Positions 44,588-57,200 of a stretch of 64,000 nucleotides of DNA are shown here, in pieces. Each line of letters begins with the position of its first letter. Position 1 is the first letter of the stretch. Both the position numbers and the translations under genes were made by a program. The notes under the pieces were generated by a model. That model made no database searches and had not been told where the DNA came from. It saw only the letters and a program-made list of their open reading frames with translations. The stretch is from Diplodia intermedia (taxonomy: Eukaryota > Ascomycota > Dothideomycetes > Botryosphaeriales > Botryosphaeriaceae). The DNA lies in assembly GCA_021495925.1 (NCBI GenBank), contig JAKEKT010000081.1:62001-126000 (forward strand). The letters are read 5' to 3'.

Positions 44588-47536
44588 ATGAACCCCCAAT
44601 GGGACCTCCACGCCTCCGCCGAAGACTGGCACCTTTTTGCGGAGATGGCCTCCAACCCCCAGGACGGGCCAAACCATGGCAGTGACCACCAGGATGATGA
44701 CACTAGAAGACCAATCGTTCCGCAAATCGTCACCGACGGCACCAACTCCCCCGACGAACCCATTATGACCAACCCCAGCGGATCCAAGCCGAAAGGCAAG
44801 CGAGTGGGCTTCACCTCCGCCCAGTCCTCCAACGACGACTCGCCCGCCGCGACCGACAACCACCTGCAGGCGCCGCGCTCCTTTTCCACCTATGGCGCCC
44901 TGCCCTCCAACCCGACCTCGGGCGCCACCACCCCCCTGGGAGAGGGCTACATCTCGCCCACGCCCACCCGCCAGAGCGCCCCTCCGGCTCCCGATGAGCT
45001 CGTCAAAGCCGTGCACAAGGCCTTCGGCCAGCCCATGCCCGCCAAGCCCAAGCCGGCCATCCGGAAGACCCCGTCCATGGGTCTGAGCAACCCCTTCTCC
45101 TCCACCACAACCGAGTCGGATGACGAAGACACGCCCGCGAAGAGATCGAGAAACGAAGCCCTGGATCGCGCCAACAGGTTGGCCAAGAGCGTGGGCAGCG
45201 CCTCGGCGCCGTCGTCGAGGAGAAATTCCTTCGATGGCGGCAGGCCCGAGGCGGGGCCCTCGAGACCCAAGACTTTGGCAGCTGGCCTCGCCAAAGAGCG
45301 CGCCCCCCGCAAGAGCGCCCTGCTCGAGGATGTCGTCTCCCAGGATGAGGAGGAGCCTGAACCGTTATCGGTAACCGAGAAGAGGAAGGCCAGGGAAAGC
45401 ACGTTGGACGAGGCGAAAAAGCTCGTGAAGAACCACACCCGGAAAAGCCAGTACCAAAAGGCCTCGCTCCACGCCGAGCCTCCCCCATTCATCTCGAGAC
45501 CCACGACCCCGACCATGGAGCGCGCCTTTGACGACTATGTCGCCCCGCCGCCTCGGTACCGTGGCGGTATCTTCGGTGCTCTGCTCAACCTTTACGGCAC
45601 CCAGGGCGGCTTCCAGAGCGGCATCCAAGGCAACCAATGGTCGCATTCCCGCACCAACAGCAACACGACGCTGGGCAGCGGCATGAACACGCCCGGCGGC
45701 CTGACGCCCGCCATCGGAACGCCCCAGCAGTCTCCGCCGACCTCTGGCACCAACACTCCCGTGACCCCCGGCCAGCGGAGGCATTGGTACGCCCGCAGCC
45801 AACATGGACAGCAATCGCAAACCTCCCTCGCCCAGCTGGTCGGCTCGTCCTCGATGCTCGCCTCGCCGGGCGCGTCTCTCGACTTCGAGCACGACGTTGC
45901 CGACAAGGTGAGGCGCCAATCGCGGCCCGGCATGGGCAAGCGGACGCGCAGCGGCGGCGCCATCACGTCCGCCATGCAGCGCCTGAGCAAGCCGCGCCTG
46001 GAGGACGAGATCCGCATCACCGTGCACATCTCCGAGGTCATGGCGCGCCAGCGGTACCTGATGAAGCTGTGCCGGGCGCTGATGAAGTACGGCGCGCCGA
46101 CGCACCGTTTGGAGGAGTGTATGAAGATGTCGGCCCGCATCCTGGAGATCGAGAGCCAGTTCCTGTACATCCCGGGATGTATGATCATCTCCTTCGACGA
46201 CTCGTCCACCCACACGACCGAGGTGAAGCTCGTGCGTGAGACACAGGGTGTCGACCTGGGCAAGCTACGCGATGCGCATGCTTGCTACAAGGACGTCGTG
46301 CACGACCGGATCGGCGTCGAGGAGGCGACTCAGTGCCTCGAGGAGATCATGAAACGGCCGCAGAAGTTCAACCCCTGGTTTCTGGTGCTGATGTACGGCC
46401 TCGCGTCCGCATCCGTTGGTCCCTTCGCGTTTGAGGCCAGACTCATCGATCTTCCCATCTGTTTCCTCCTGGGATGCCTGGTGGGCTTCTTGCAACAGAT
46501 CGCCGCCCCATCATCCACGCTCTTCAACAACGTGTTCGAGATCAGCGCTGCCGTCCTGACGTCCTTCCTTGCCCGTGCGTTCGGATCGATCAATGGCGGT
46601 AACACCTTCTGCTTCTCGGCGCTGGCTCAGAGCAGTATCGCGCTGATTCTTCCCGGTTACATCGTCCTGTGCGCCTCGTCAGAACTGCAGTCCAAACATC
46701 TGGTCGCCGGTTCCGTCCGGATGGTCTACGCCATCATCTACTCGCTCTTCCTCGGCTTCGGCATGACCATCGGCATCGTACTCTTCGGCGTCATGGACAA
46801 GGGCGCGACGTCGTCGCACCAGTGCAGCAACACGATGCCGACCAACTACACCTTCTTCTTCGTGCCCGCCTTCACCATCTGCCTGTGCATCATCAACCAG
46901 GCCAAGTGGAAGCAGATGCCCGTCATGGTCACCATCTCCTTCGCCGGCTACGTCGTGACCAAGTTCAGCAGCATGCGCTTCCAGGGCAACACCCAGATCA
47001 GCAGCACGCTGGGCGCGCTGGCCATCGGCGCCATGGCGAACCTGTACTCGCGCCTCGGCACAAAGGCCGACAACCTCTTCCTCGACCTGTACGAGAACCA
47101 CGTGCGCCCGCGCTACCGCAACATCCGCCGCAAGGTCACCGGCAGGAAGGAGGACCTGCGCAAGTCGTACAAGGTCGCCGAGGACATCCTGCCGCCGTCG
47201 TCGTCGGGCGCGTCCGAGATCTACACGCCGCGCGCGCGCAAGGTCGGGTACGGCGTCGCCGCCGCCGCCATGCTGCCCGCCATCTTCGTGCAGGTCCCGT
47301 CCGGCCTGGCCGTCTCCGGCTCGCTCATCTCCGGCATCACCTCCGCCGACCAGATCGTCCACAACAACACCGGCAGCACCACCACCCTGCAGGCCGACGG
47401 CACCGTCAACAGCGCCGCCTTCTCCGTCGGTTACTCCGTCATCCAGGTCGCCATCGGTATCACCGTCGGTCTGTTCCTCAGCGCCTTGGTCATCTACCCG
47501 TTCGGCAAGAAGCGGAGCGGTCTGTTCAGCTTCTAA
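44588..47536 (+). CDS. PRM10: Pheromone-regulated membrane protein 10 family (ThrE-type exporter)
   Basis: A single frame of 982 residues. The N-terminal about 470 residues are hydrophilic and disordered (Ser/Pro-rich, basic patches). From about 473 the ThrE-type domain begins: EIRITVHISEVMARQRYLMK, then LMKYGAPTHRLEECM, as in bacterial threonine/serine exporters and yeast Prm10. Two groups of about five membrane helices follow (roughly 600-740 and 750-975, the second with NTMPTNYTFFFVPAFTICL and FQGNTQISSTLGALAIGAM), ending IYPFGKKRSGLFSF. The fungal family is annotated as PRM10; its transport substrate is not established. An alternative in-frame ATG at 44645 would drop 19 residues. Confidence 0.88.
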   Translation: MNPQWDLHASAEDWHLFAEMASNPQDGPNHGSDHQDDDTRRPIVPQIVTDGTNSPDEPIMTNPSGSKPKGKRVGFTSAQSSNDDSPAATDNHLQAPRSFSTYGALPSNPTSGATTPLGEGYISPTPTRQSAPPAPDELVKAVHKAFGQPMPAKPKPAIRKTPSMGLSNPFSSTTTESDDEDTPAKRSRNEALDRANRLAKSVGSASAPSSRRNSFDGGRPEAGPSRPKTLAAGLAKERAPRKSALLEDVVSQDEEEPEPLSVTEKRKARESTLDEAKKLVKNHTRKSQYQKASLHAEPPPFISRPTTPTMERAFDDYVAPPPRYRGGIFGALLNLYGTQGGFQSGIQGNQWSHSRTNSNTTLGSGMNTPGGLTPAIGTPQQSPPTSGTNTPVTPGQRRHWYARSQHGQQSQTSLAQLVGSSSMLASPGASLDFEHDVADKVRRQSRPGMGKRTRSGGAITSAMQRLSKPRLEDEIRITVHISEVMARQRYLMKLCRALMKYGAPTHRLEECMKMSARILEIESQFLYIPGCMIISFDDSSTHTTEVKLVRETQGVDLGKLRDAHACYKDVVHDRIGVEEATQCLEEIMKRPQKFNPWFLVLMYGLASASVGPFAFEARLIDLPICFLLGCLVGFLQQIAAPSSTLFNNVFEISAAVLTSFLARAFGSINGGNTFCFSALAQSSIALILPGYIVLCASSELQSKHLVAGSVRMVYAIIYSLFLGFGMTIGIVLFGVMDKGATSSHQCSNTMPTNYTFFFVPAFTICLCIINQAKWKQMPVMVTISFAGYVVTKFSSMRFQGNTQISSTLGALAIGAMANLYSRLGTKADNLFLDLYENHVRPRYRNIRRKVTGRKEDLRKSYKVAEDILPPSSSGASEIYTPRARKVGYGVAAAAMLPAIFVQVPSGLAVSGSLISGITSADQIVHNNTGSTTTLQADGTVNSAAFSVGYSVIQVAIGITVGLFLSALVIYPFGKKRSGLFSF

Positions 47537-47597
47537 ACCGGCAACGTCAAAAGCGGTGAATGGGGTCATGACCACCTACCTTCCTCTTCATCAACAA

Positions 47598-47616
47598 CAT
47601 CATCATCATCATCATC
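47598..47616. repeat. CAT microsatellite
   Basis: About six CAT units just after the PRM10 stop codon, probably in the 3' UTR. Confidence 0.7.
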
Positions 47617-50600
47617 AACACCGCCGTCATCGCTGGTCGATGTACGCCCTGAATCTTCTCCTTGCATGAAAATCTCCTTCTCCTCTATCCGCATTGTTGC
47701 TCCGTCTCTTTGCAGTACTTTTTTTTCCCCCTCCAACTCATGTCACGACTCTGAGCGTCCGTTTGTTGTCTGGTGTCCGTTCGTTTTACGCGTCGTTCTT
47801 TTTAGATCGTCCTTGTTTCCGTTGCTTTGATACCATCCGCCAGTCTTTCTTTTTTCCTCTGCAACACGAAACCCGTTCGTCCAGCATACTTAGACCGCGT
47901 CGTCATTCCTTGACCGCTCAATATAGATTAGACCACACGAAAGCATTCTAGATAGGTGTTTAAAAAGGGAGGGGTTGGGATATGATAGCAGTGTGTGTTG
48001 GGAAAAGGGGAGTTCAAGTCGAGCGTGCTCTTTTTTGTTGTTAGCTGTTACCACCGCCGGCTCCTGTATTTCCATTTTATTGTCTCATCTGGGGAGGAAG
48101 ACCAGAGGGGAGATATGACCAAAGTCATGTACTTTTTCATCTTCCGTTTTACGTTGCCTGTTCCTTCCCTTAGGGTTGTTGCTTGGTCAAGATCCTCCTC
48201 TCTCCCCCGGATTACCTTCTGTGTTTTCCTTGCTGTTTACTGACTGCCAGCGTTGAAGCGTTGCTCTGATATTCCATCTCTTTTAGCATTTTGCCATTTT
48301 CCCAGTTCTTCAGTTGAGCTGTCTGGTTTCCTTTTTTCTCGGCGCATCGTGACAGGCGTTCGTAGTGTTGCCTCCTCTTGTCTTTTCCTCCTTTTTTCTC
48401 GGTTAATGTCATCTCTTACGAAACTCTTCAAAAATCTGGAAGGGATGAGGGGGGCCTTCTCCTTGGGTTTAGCATTTTGATATTTTCGTCTGGGATCATT
48501 CAAAATGGCATCGATTTCGCCTCTTGAGCTCTTGAAGATGAAGTGAAGGATATGTGAAAAGTGTGATCCAAAGTTTGAAGTCCACGGAATCTATTGCTGA
48601 CATGGGCCCCCTCTGACCGCCGGACATTTCCGCCAATCCTTCCGATGCAACGTTGTGGGTTCCTCGTGACCAGAGTGCGTATGTGCGTCTGTTTGTACGC
48701 GTGTGGGTTGAGCGACTACGTCCGTGATTGATGCAGGGAGTGGTTATTTCCGCGACTGGTGCATGCGTTCTTCATTTTATGTCCGTGATGCGCGTGACGA
48801 CGACCGTGCTTGCGGCCACGGAACGGTAAGGTACGGTAAGGTACGGGTATGTTCTTCGGAGGGAGAAGAAGAAAGAAATATCGCAGCAGCAGCGCCTGCG
48901 GCGATGAGGAGAGACGCCCTTCGCAACCGGTGAAGGTGTTTGCTCTACTCCGACGATCCCGATTGAGGTCTCGGTGGCCTTAGCTGGGGAAAAAGCGACC
49001 CTATTTGCAACCCCGCATTTGCTTGGTAGTCGGCTGCATTGCGAATGTTTGCTTGATAACGCCATGGCCGAGAAGTGGGTGGTAGCCTTCCATCGCGGCA
49101 TGTATGTAGCACTGTCCCTCACGGGACTTCGTGTCACACTCGTCCAGTCTCCTCCTCACCCTGCCGCGTTGTCAGTGGCTCCTCCTTTCTCGCAGTCCCG
49201 ATTGTTAGCGAGCGAACGGACAAGGGAGGAGCTCGCGCGCAAACACGGGGCACGGCCGTTCATGACATCAAAGAGAAATTCCCGAAGTAGAACCACTTTC
49301 GGTAAGCAGGCGAGCGAACGACGATCAGCGGCTTCTTCTCGAAAGTCAGCTCATCAGTGTGTGAATTACAGGTGTCCTTTTTCTTTGCGCGTGAGGAACC
49401 GAAAGGGAAACGATGCCTGGCTGGCCTCGCGGACGAGTGTTGATTGTCTCGGTCCCGGTTCTATTACTAAATCTTCCAGAAAATGCCGTTTGCGTTCCAT
49501 GAGACAGGCCGCGCTATCGAGGAAGCCTGGGCCAGGCACATGAGGGAGCAAAGACCAGGTACCCGCGGAAATGTGCTGCCGGAGTACCCGCCTCTCGCGC
49601 TAGTTTCTCGATGGACCAGAAGCCACAGGGAAAAAGGTCAGCTCCCCTACTAATCCGATTAGCCCCGCGACGCTAACAGCAAGTTGTGATTAGTCGTGGA
49701 GGAGTGGGTAGAGGGCAAAGCGGATGAAGAAAAGATAAGAGGGCGAGGGCACGGTGCTCGCTCTCCTTTACATTTTTGGAATCTTGCGCCCCTATCCCGA
49801 TCGTATCGCCGACGCATAGTCATGCATGAGCGCACGCTCGCACAAGCAGTTTTGTCATCTGTTGGTACGCCGTAGGGCTGATGCGCTTGTGTCCCTGCTT
49901 CTGGGGAGATGAGACCTCGAGAACGCCCGTCCATCCTCCGTTAATTCGGCGGTTTTCCCTGGAGCGGCTCGTCATTATTCCATGACAGAGGGCAAGCGAG
50001 CCACTGCCGATCATCCGGAAACAACGGTCGTTTGTTAACACCGATGTGCATAGGGGCTGGGGCGTGTAGTAGCTATGATGTGAGGGACGAGGGAAGCGCC
50101 AGGTACCGAGCCTTTGTTGCCAGCAGATCGCACCGATGCGCAATGCTTAATATGGTTACAAGCGTAGAGATAGACAAGGGCAGATTGCGTAGTCTACTCG
50201 TAATCGCCACCCTGTCTCTCCTTCCCTCGTGGCCGAGAGGGGATCAAGGTAAACAGAGCGTCGGCCCAAAAGAGTAGGGGTCGCTGGGGTGGGGACGAAG
50301 CGAAGAAGGGGCAGAGTGAAACCCGAGACCGCGTTGCGCAATGGACACGCGCTAGGCGGAGCAGATCATCTTTCCCTCCCCTAGAAGTTTTTTTCTTTAA
50401 AAAAAGAGTCCGGCAGGCACAGCGAGGTGGTGGCGCGCAACGGCAACGAGATGAGCTTGAGAAGAAAGGAAGCCGGGCGAACGGGCAATGCGTCCTGCTG
50501 GATAATATACACGGTCCCATCTCGGCAGGACCCTGTGCCAGCAGACCAGGCGTCCAAACTATGTGGGCTTTTTTCTCAACGCTGTCTCTGTTCTTGCAGA

Positions 50601-52685
50601 AGTCACCAGGCAGAGTGGCCGAGAAGCTGTGGCGAGACCAGGAGATGAAATGCGCAGTGCATGAAGCACAAGTGGGCCGTTCCCTTGCAAGTGAGATGAC
50701 CGCACGCGGTTTCCCCGGACAAATGCCATGTCGGGAGATGGTGGGCGAGCATCGAAATTTGACAGCTGCCGTTCCCCAGATAGTAGGACGAGGCAGGCGG
50801 CGGCTCGCGAGACTAGCAGGCGGTGGCAGTTTCACGACCACATGGCATGGACATGTCGGCTCCCTGCCGGCTGGCCGTTCGCGCGGACAATTTTCTGGAC
50901 GCTGGCCGGGGGGTTTAGGGCGTGCCGGCGCCGGGGCTAAGCAGAGAAACAAACGTTGGATCGGCGTGGTTCTTGCACAGCAGCAGCAGTAGGAGAGCTT
51001 CCCGCAGCGCAGCCGGCGGAGCAGCAGGTCCAGCTGTCCGGCGTGGCGTAAGGCGGGCTGGCGGTGGTTGGGAGGCGTTTGGCCGTGAGCAGGCTCCATT
51101 GGCCAGTGGCATATCGCGCCCTTGCGGATCAAGCGCGCCAGATGCAAGGAACGGTTCCAGAACAATGTGAGCTCCACCGAGGCCGCTGCAGCGCTGGCCC
51201 GATCCAGCGCCGAGTCTGAACGCATCTGCAAGGACAGGCGGCAGGCGGCCGCTTTCAGCAGGCCTGAGGCATCGCGGGCATGGGCATGCTGGCGACGCTG
51301 GTGGTGAGGCTCGCTGGAGATCCGATGCTGCACAGGGGGCGATCAGGCTAGAGGCTGCGGCTCGCATCTGGAGGGTGTGGAGATCCTGAGTCGTGGAAAT
51401 TGATGCCACGAGGCTCTCGCAGTGCGGGCGCGCGCAAGCGACCAGCGCTTCTGCCGACAGCCCTCCCATTGGCAAATGGCGCAGATCACAGGGCTGCTTT
51501 AGGACGCGCCCGGCGACGAAAGTGGGCATTCGGCCGCCGCACGCCGGCACCGTGACGATCGTTGCTTCGCAGTCCTCAGCCCGCAGCCCGCAGCCGCCGG
51601 GCCTCCAGGGCGGCCACCGGCGCGCAACGGCAGCGCGCTGCTGGGGGCTTGGGCAGGCGGGTGTTCTTGTATCGCGCTGAGACCGCGTGCAACACCGCAG
51701 GCAGCCCCCAGCGAGGCGGCCGCGACGCGCAGGGCGGGCCCCTTTTTCTAGCCTCGTTCTGGAAGGGCGCTGAGCTGTGATACTTGGCCCGTCGGGGATG
51801 AGGACGAGCGTGTGCGACGCTGCTGCAGCGCGGCGGGCCAGGGTCCGTTGATTCGGCGGGCGCCGTCTGATCTGCGGCGCCGGCTCGACTGGCATGGCCG
51901 ACGCACCTCTGGCGGCGGGGCGCGTCGACCTGCGACCTGCGACAGGCAGTGCCGCAGCGCCGGGAGGCGGCTGGCGACAGCATGGCGATGCCGATGATGA
52001 GAGGAGCGGGCGGCGGGCGGCGAGGCCTGCGCGCGGGCGTGCAGCGGGTTGGGCATGGCGGCGGCGGGCGCGCAAATTGAGGCCGGCGTGCCATCGCGTG
52101 AGGCCGGAGGGTTAGCACTGGCTGAGAAATTGGATGATTTGCTGTGCACATCTCGCCCACCCACATCCGCCATCGCTCGCCTTTAGCCTCGACAGGCGCA
52201 AAGTCTCCTTGGCCGGCCGGCGCCCGCTATCCCCGATTCGGCTCGCCCTCGCCGCTGGGGCTCCCCTTAACCGCGTCGTAGTCAGCATCCGCGCAGTTCT
52301 CTTGAGCCCGCCGTCCACCTCCCCGTCCGTCCTTTTCCTTGTGTTGCACTGCGTCTCCCCCATCGCGCGCCTGCGGCCTCTGTCGTCTCCAGCTGCATTA
52401 TAACTGGCGCCAGCACTCGACCTGCGAGCGCGCCCCCGTGCCCACCCCCCCAGCCGCACCCTCTCTTCCGCTCGCTCCCTACCCACGCCGACGGCCGAGT
52501 CGGACTCGCCTGCCGTTCATCTCCTTCACCTGAGCTCCTCGGCAACGATCGACCGCTCTGAAACTCAAACCCTCCTGCTCGACCCGCGCCCACTCCTACT
52601 CTCCAACCACAGCGCCACGCCCCCAGCGACGGTTGAGTCGTGCAACTCTCTCATTGAACCTCGCACGATCTTCTTGTAATAGCAG

Positions 52686-52861
52686 GTGAGCCTCAATTGC
52701 CTCTGCTGCTTCGCCAGCACTCCCTCTCCTCCTCACCGTTGCCCCGTCCCGAGCCGCGCGCCGCCTCCTCACGCTTGTCGAGTCGCCGCCACGCTCCCTC
52801 GCTCGCTCGCTCGCCCGCATCCACAACGCCATCGACCCTGCTAACCCGCCTGTCCTAGCAG
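52686..52861 (+). other. Probable 5' UTR intron of the G-alpha gene
   Basis: Donor AG|GTGAGC at 52686, branch-like GCTAAC at about 52840 and acceptor CCTAGCAG ending 52861 give a 176-bp intron 98 bp before the ATG. Strong sites and no coding content support a leader intron; transcript data would settle it. Confidence 0.5.
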
Positions 52862-52959
52862 TCCTTCCGTACCTCTGCGGGCCTTTGTACGGAAGCATTT
52901 CATTCCATCACATCCTTTTTCCAGTTTGATCGCCCGCCACCCGCGCACCGTCAGCCAAG

Positions 52960-54220
52960 ATGGGTTGCGGCATGAGCACAGAAGAGAAGGAGGGGAAGCA
53001 GAGGAACGAGGAGATTGAGAACCAGCTCAAGCGGGACAAGATGATGCAGCGCAACGAGATCAAGATGCTGCTCCTGGGTGAGTGATGCCGCCCGCGATGG
53101 ATCGATCAATTGAAGGGGGGTGCTGACGATTGCTGCAGGTGCCGGTGAATCTGGCAAGTCGACCATCCTCAAGCAGATGAAGCTCATCCACGAGGGCGGC
53201 TACTCGCGCGACGAGCGCGAGTCCTTCAAGGAAATCATCTTCTCCAACACGGTGCAGTCCATGCGCGTCATCCTCGAGGCCATGGAGTCCCTGGAGCTGC
53301 CATTGGACGACCAGCGCTGCGAGTACCACGTTCAGACCATCTTCATGCAGCCTGCGCAGATCGAGGGTGACAGCCTGCCTCCGGAGGTTGGCAACGCCAT
53401 CTCCACCCTGTGGAAGGATGCCGGCGTGCAGTCCTGTTTCCAGCGCTCGCGCGAGTACCAGCTGAATGATTCAGCGAAATAGTGAGTCGATCTTTTCATT
53501 TCGCATCGCGACTTGCCGGAAGCCGCACCCCACCATCGGATAGTCACTGACGCCCGAGCCCCTTATAGCTACTTCGACTCGATCGAGCGTATCGCTGCTC
53601 CCGACTACATTCCTAACGACCAGGATGTCCTCCGCTCGCGTGTCAAGACGACCGGTATTACCGAGACGACCTTCATCATCGGCGATCTTACCTACCGTAT
53701 GTTCGATGTTGGTGGTCAGCGTTCGGAACGTAAGAAGTGGATCCACTGTTTCGAGAACGTCACGACGATTCTCTTCCTGGTCGCCATCTCCGAGTACGAC
53801 CAGCTGCTTTTCGAGGATGAAACCGTGAACCGTATGCAGGAGGCGTTGACGCTGTTCGACTCCATCTGCAACTCGAGATGGTTCGTGAAGACGTCCATCA
53901 TCTTGTTCTTGAACAAGATCGATCGTTTCAAGGAGAAGCTGCCCGTTTCGCCCATGAAGAACTACTTCCCCGACTACGAGGGTGGTTCCGACTACGCCGC
54001 CGCCTGCGACTACATCCTCAACCGCTTCGTGTCGCTGAACCAGCACGAGACGAAGCAGATCTACACGCATTTCACATGCGCCACGGACACCATGCAGATT
54101 AGATTCGTCATGGCTGCCGTCAACGGTCAGTACCGGTTTCCCGTCTGCGTTGCATCCACCCGCTGACTTTTCCCAGACATCATCATTCAGGAGAACCTCC
54201 GTATGTGCGGTTTAATATGA
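52960..54220 (+). CDS. gna-1: Group I heterotrimeric G-protein alpha subunit (FadA/GNA-1 type)
   Basis: Four exons, 52960-53077, 53139-53481, 53569-54125 and 54177-54220, give 353 residues, the exact family length. The start MGCGMSTEEKEGKQRNEEIE carries Gly2 for myristoylation and Cys3 for palmitoylation. G-motifs are complete: GAGESGKST (40-48), RVKTTGITET (switch I), DVGGQRSERKKW (switch II), NKIDRF and FTCATDT. The end MCGLI has the Cys four from the C-terminus, the pertussis-toxin-type site of Gi-like subunits. In filamentous fungi this subunit couples pheromone and nutrient receptors to cAMP signalling and controls growth, conidiation, secondary metabolism and, in pathogens, virulence. 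A very long upstream region and a leader intron suggest complex regulation. Confidence 0.96.
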
Positions 54221-57200
54221 GGAGCGTGATACCCGAACGGCTCCGGCCGAGCATATGGAACGGACGATTCGTCAAGACCATAGACCCCGGAGGATACGTC
54301 TTGCCAGCAGGGCAAAGAAATGTCATAAATACGGCGTTTGAAAGTTCGCGGGTGCCTTTTTACCACACGGCATTTTGCGATTGGGCTTTCCTGTCTTTTG
54401 TTTCGCGCTTTCATTTCAGAGTGTCTTTTTTGATTTTCTTTTTATTAACGGCAGGAGCAGCGGCGGCGGCGGTTGATACCAGTTTTCTCAATCTTCTACG
54501 AGGACCCTAAAAGCGGAGGATTAGGCCACGCCTCTGTCCTGGTCACTTCCACTATTTTGCAGTCCTGGTTTATGCACGAGGACGACACTTCTTTTCTGCG
54601 CTTACACTACCCGCGAGGGAGGACAGATCCGGCCTGAGGCAGTACAACGGATTCACGTACCCGTCCTCCTTCCTCCTTGGCGAGCCGCAACCTTTTCCTT
54701 TAATGTTCTGTGTTTCCGTAGGTTTGGGCAACGTAGTCGCGACAAAAGTGAGATGCGACTTGGCTTATGCATGATATTATCTCGAAAATAATACCACTAT
54801 ACGGCAGAGTGAAGTGACTGCACCGTGATTCCCTGTGCCGTGCCTTTGGCCTGACAGAAAGGTCTGCTCGGCCCGCCGCGCGACAGTGATAGCGTCAAAC
54901 TGCCACGCCGCCTCCAGTGTTTTGTGGACAAATGAAGGTGCTATAGCGACGGGCAATATAGGGGTATCACGTATCGGCACAGTGCATTTGGGGAAGCTTC
55001 GGCCGAAACACAGCCGTTCGCCTACGTCCATGAACAGCAGTTCGCGAGAAGGTTCAAGCTTCCCAGTCCGACCGAAACACATCTCACACTTCTCCAGTAT
55101 TATTGGCACACCGGCGGTTCGATGTTTCCTGGAGGGTGAGAAATATCGCGACGACAAAGGCCACATGCCCACCAGTTGCGGGCGATGCGGCGGTCGTATG
55201 GGTTTTCTGAAGCGCTGGTGCCGCTGCCCGCATCGGGCAACAGACGGGCAAGGCGTCGTCATCGAACCTGCGCCTGGTGTTTGGCTGCAGCCAGCGAGTC
55301 TCTCTACAGCGAGGGGCGGTGGTCATTGGTCAGGCAACGCGACCCGCATCGGATGGTGATTAGTCGTCGGCTCTGGCCCCGACCTCTGCAGCAGCTGGCT
55401 GGACCTTCCCCCCGTCCGTGCCACTTTCTCAAGCACGCTGGGGCGCCACAAAGACCGACTCGCAGCGCACATGGAGATGCTCGCCCCGTTGTGCATCGCC
55501 GCGGACATGATAGATGCCGGGGCGAGAGTGCGTGGCTGGCGCTCTGCGACAGTGCTCACGGCAAGAGGCTTACCTGCGCCCTCGATGGCTGGGCGGCTGA
55601 TGCTAAGTTTCCGTGCCGCTTCCCCCATGCTGGGCTGCCGCGGACGGCACGGAATCTGCCCTGCTCTGAAACTCTAGCGCTGGCAATTGGCAATCAAAAG
55701 TCGCCTCCTACGCCGCACGCCGACCGCGAAGTTTCGGTCCGTCGAAACGGGCCAGTCAGCGCGCTCGTCTGCGCGGGCGGGAACCGGGAGATTGTCGTTA
55801 GGCAGTGGCGCGACTGTCGGCAGCAGCCCTTGTTTCCTGGGGTTTGCAAAAGTCGAGCAACAGTGCCGTCTGCATGCACGACTCAGGGCGGCTTGGCCAG
55901 CGTCTTGCTTTCCCTTCTTTCTTTTGCTCTCTGAGCACCCACCCCACTCCCGTCTGTTTCGCGGCGGTGGCCGCCCCGTATGCGATTATTGCGCTTGTCC
56001 GAACACAAGTAGGATTCCTGATGCTCTTCAGGTGGCCCCTTGCCTTGCCCAGAACGGGGAAGTGGGTGGGCGGGCGCGACACGTCTTGGGACTAGGCTTC
56101 GGAGCTACAAGGCCGATATTGGACCATGGCATTTGCAGAACGGCAGTTGGAGCGTTTATAAGAGGCAACTGACGATGGAGGTGTTGACGAAGACGTCCGG
56201 ACATAAGCCCCGTTCTGCAGTTACGCCATGTTGCAGTCTTAAGCGAACGGACTCGGTAACCTCCAACTCCCTCCTCTCTTCCCGTCCACCACCACCCATC
56301 CCGCTTGTGCGCACCCGCCCAACTAGGCCGAGTCCATGCAAGCGCACCGCAACCGTCGCCTCCTTGTCCGCTCCCCACTCCTACGCCGCTTGGCCTCGAG
56401 CACCGCTGCTGCTGCACGGGGCGTGAGCTGGCTGGCGGGCACTGACCTGAGCTACTGGCTGGCTGCTGATTACGATTGCACAGCAGCCAGGAAGCCGCAG
56501 TGGCAGCAGACGTATGTGGATACCCGCAGCAGCCGTTACCGCCAAGCCCCGTTGCGATGCAGCACAGCGCTCCTGCGTGTTTTTGGTCGCGGCGGCTGAG
56601 ACGCGCTCTCTCAGCTCGCCGGGGAGAAAAGACGCAGGCTGGGAGACCAGGCGCAGGTCCGGCACGTGAGGGCGGATGACGATGGCGGTGACGTTGAGAG
56701 GCAAGGGCGCCGACTGTTGTCATTGTTGATCGTCGAGGCGTCGTTGCGGCCCCCAGCACGGCGGTGGGCATGTGAGCATGCATGCGCACGCATCCCACAG
56801 CGATGGCCGGGAAGGATCTGTCCTGCGAGAGAAAGAGCCCCCAAAGGACGAGACGCGGCCGCAGAGCACTCTAGTGAGGGAGTCGGAGACGAGGCCGAGG
56901 TAACGTCAAATTCTCCCAGCATCCGGAGGCTCAAAGAGAGGTCGCCGGGCCTCTGCGCCGATCCGTCCGGATGGGATTCCTCTTTGCCTCCTCTTTCTCG
57001 TCGTTCTGGATCCGATGGATGATGATGCTCGCTGGGGCTAGGATTGGCCCGACCGAGAACCCACCCAAAGTGTGGGTATCCCACATCATTATTCTCCCCG
57101 CGCACGGGGAAGCGTGCCCTCGCCATGCGGGTTTCGCGTAGCGGCCGCCAGCAACACGACGGCAGCACGGACTCGCGCCTGCATCTGCAGAGACAGCTGC

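Larger units (their letters stand above)
47537..52959. other. Long gene-free region upstream of the G-alpha gene
   Basis: 5.4 kb with no supported gene. 47540-48500 is T/C-rich and probably the PRM10 3' UTR, with a CAT microsatellite. From 48900 to 52600 the DNA becomes GC-rich, and long frames open on both strands (50194-51333 and 50915-52075, minus) without any domain or bias. The last 300 bp are C/T-rich with a probable 5' UTR intron. Long regulatory or non-coding-RNA content is possible but not shown. Confidence 0.45.

Noticed and set aside
46679..47575. 298-codon antisense frame under PRM10
   Set aside because: Acidic/Gly-rich shadow of a membrane protein coded on the plus strand.
48974..49543. 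189-codon plus-strand frame
   Set aside because: Begins at GTG, not ATG; no motif; lies in the gene-free region before G-alpha.
50194..51333. 379-codon open frame on the minus strand
   Set aside because: GC-rich DNA open in several frames on both strands, Arg/Pro/Ala/Cys-rich translation without domain, signal or intron pattern; overlaps an equally long unrelated frame.
50915..52075. 386-codon open frame on the minus strand
   Set aside because: Same composition effect; the start is not well placed and the translation is low-complexity Arg/Pro/Ala.
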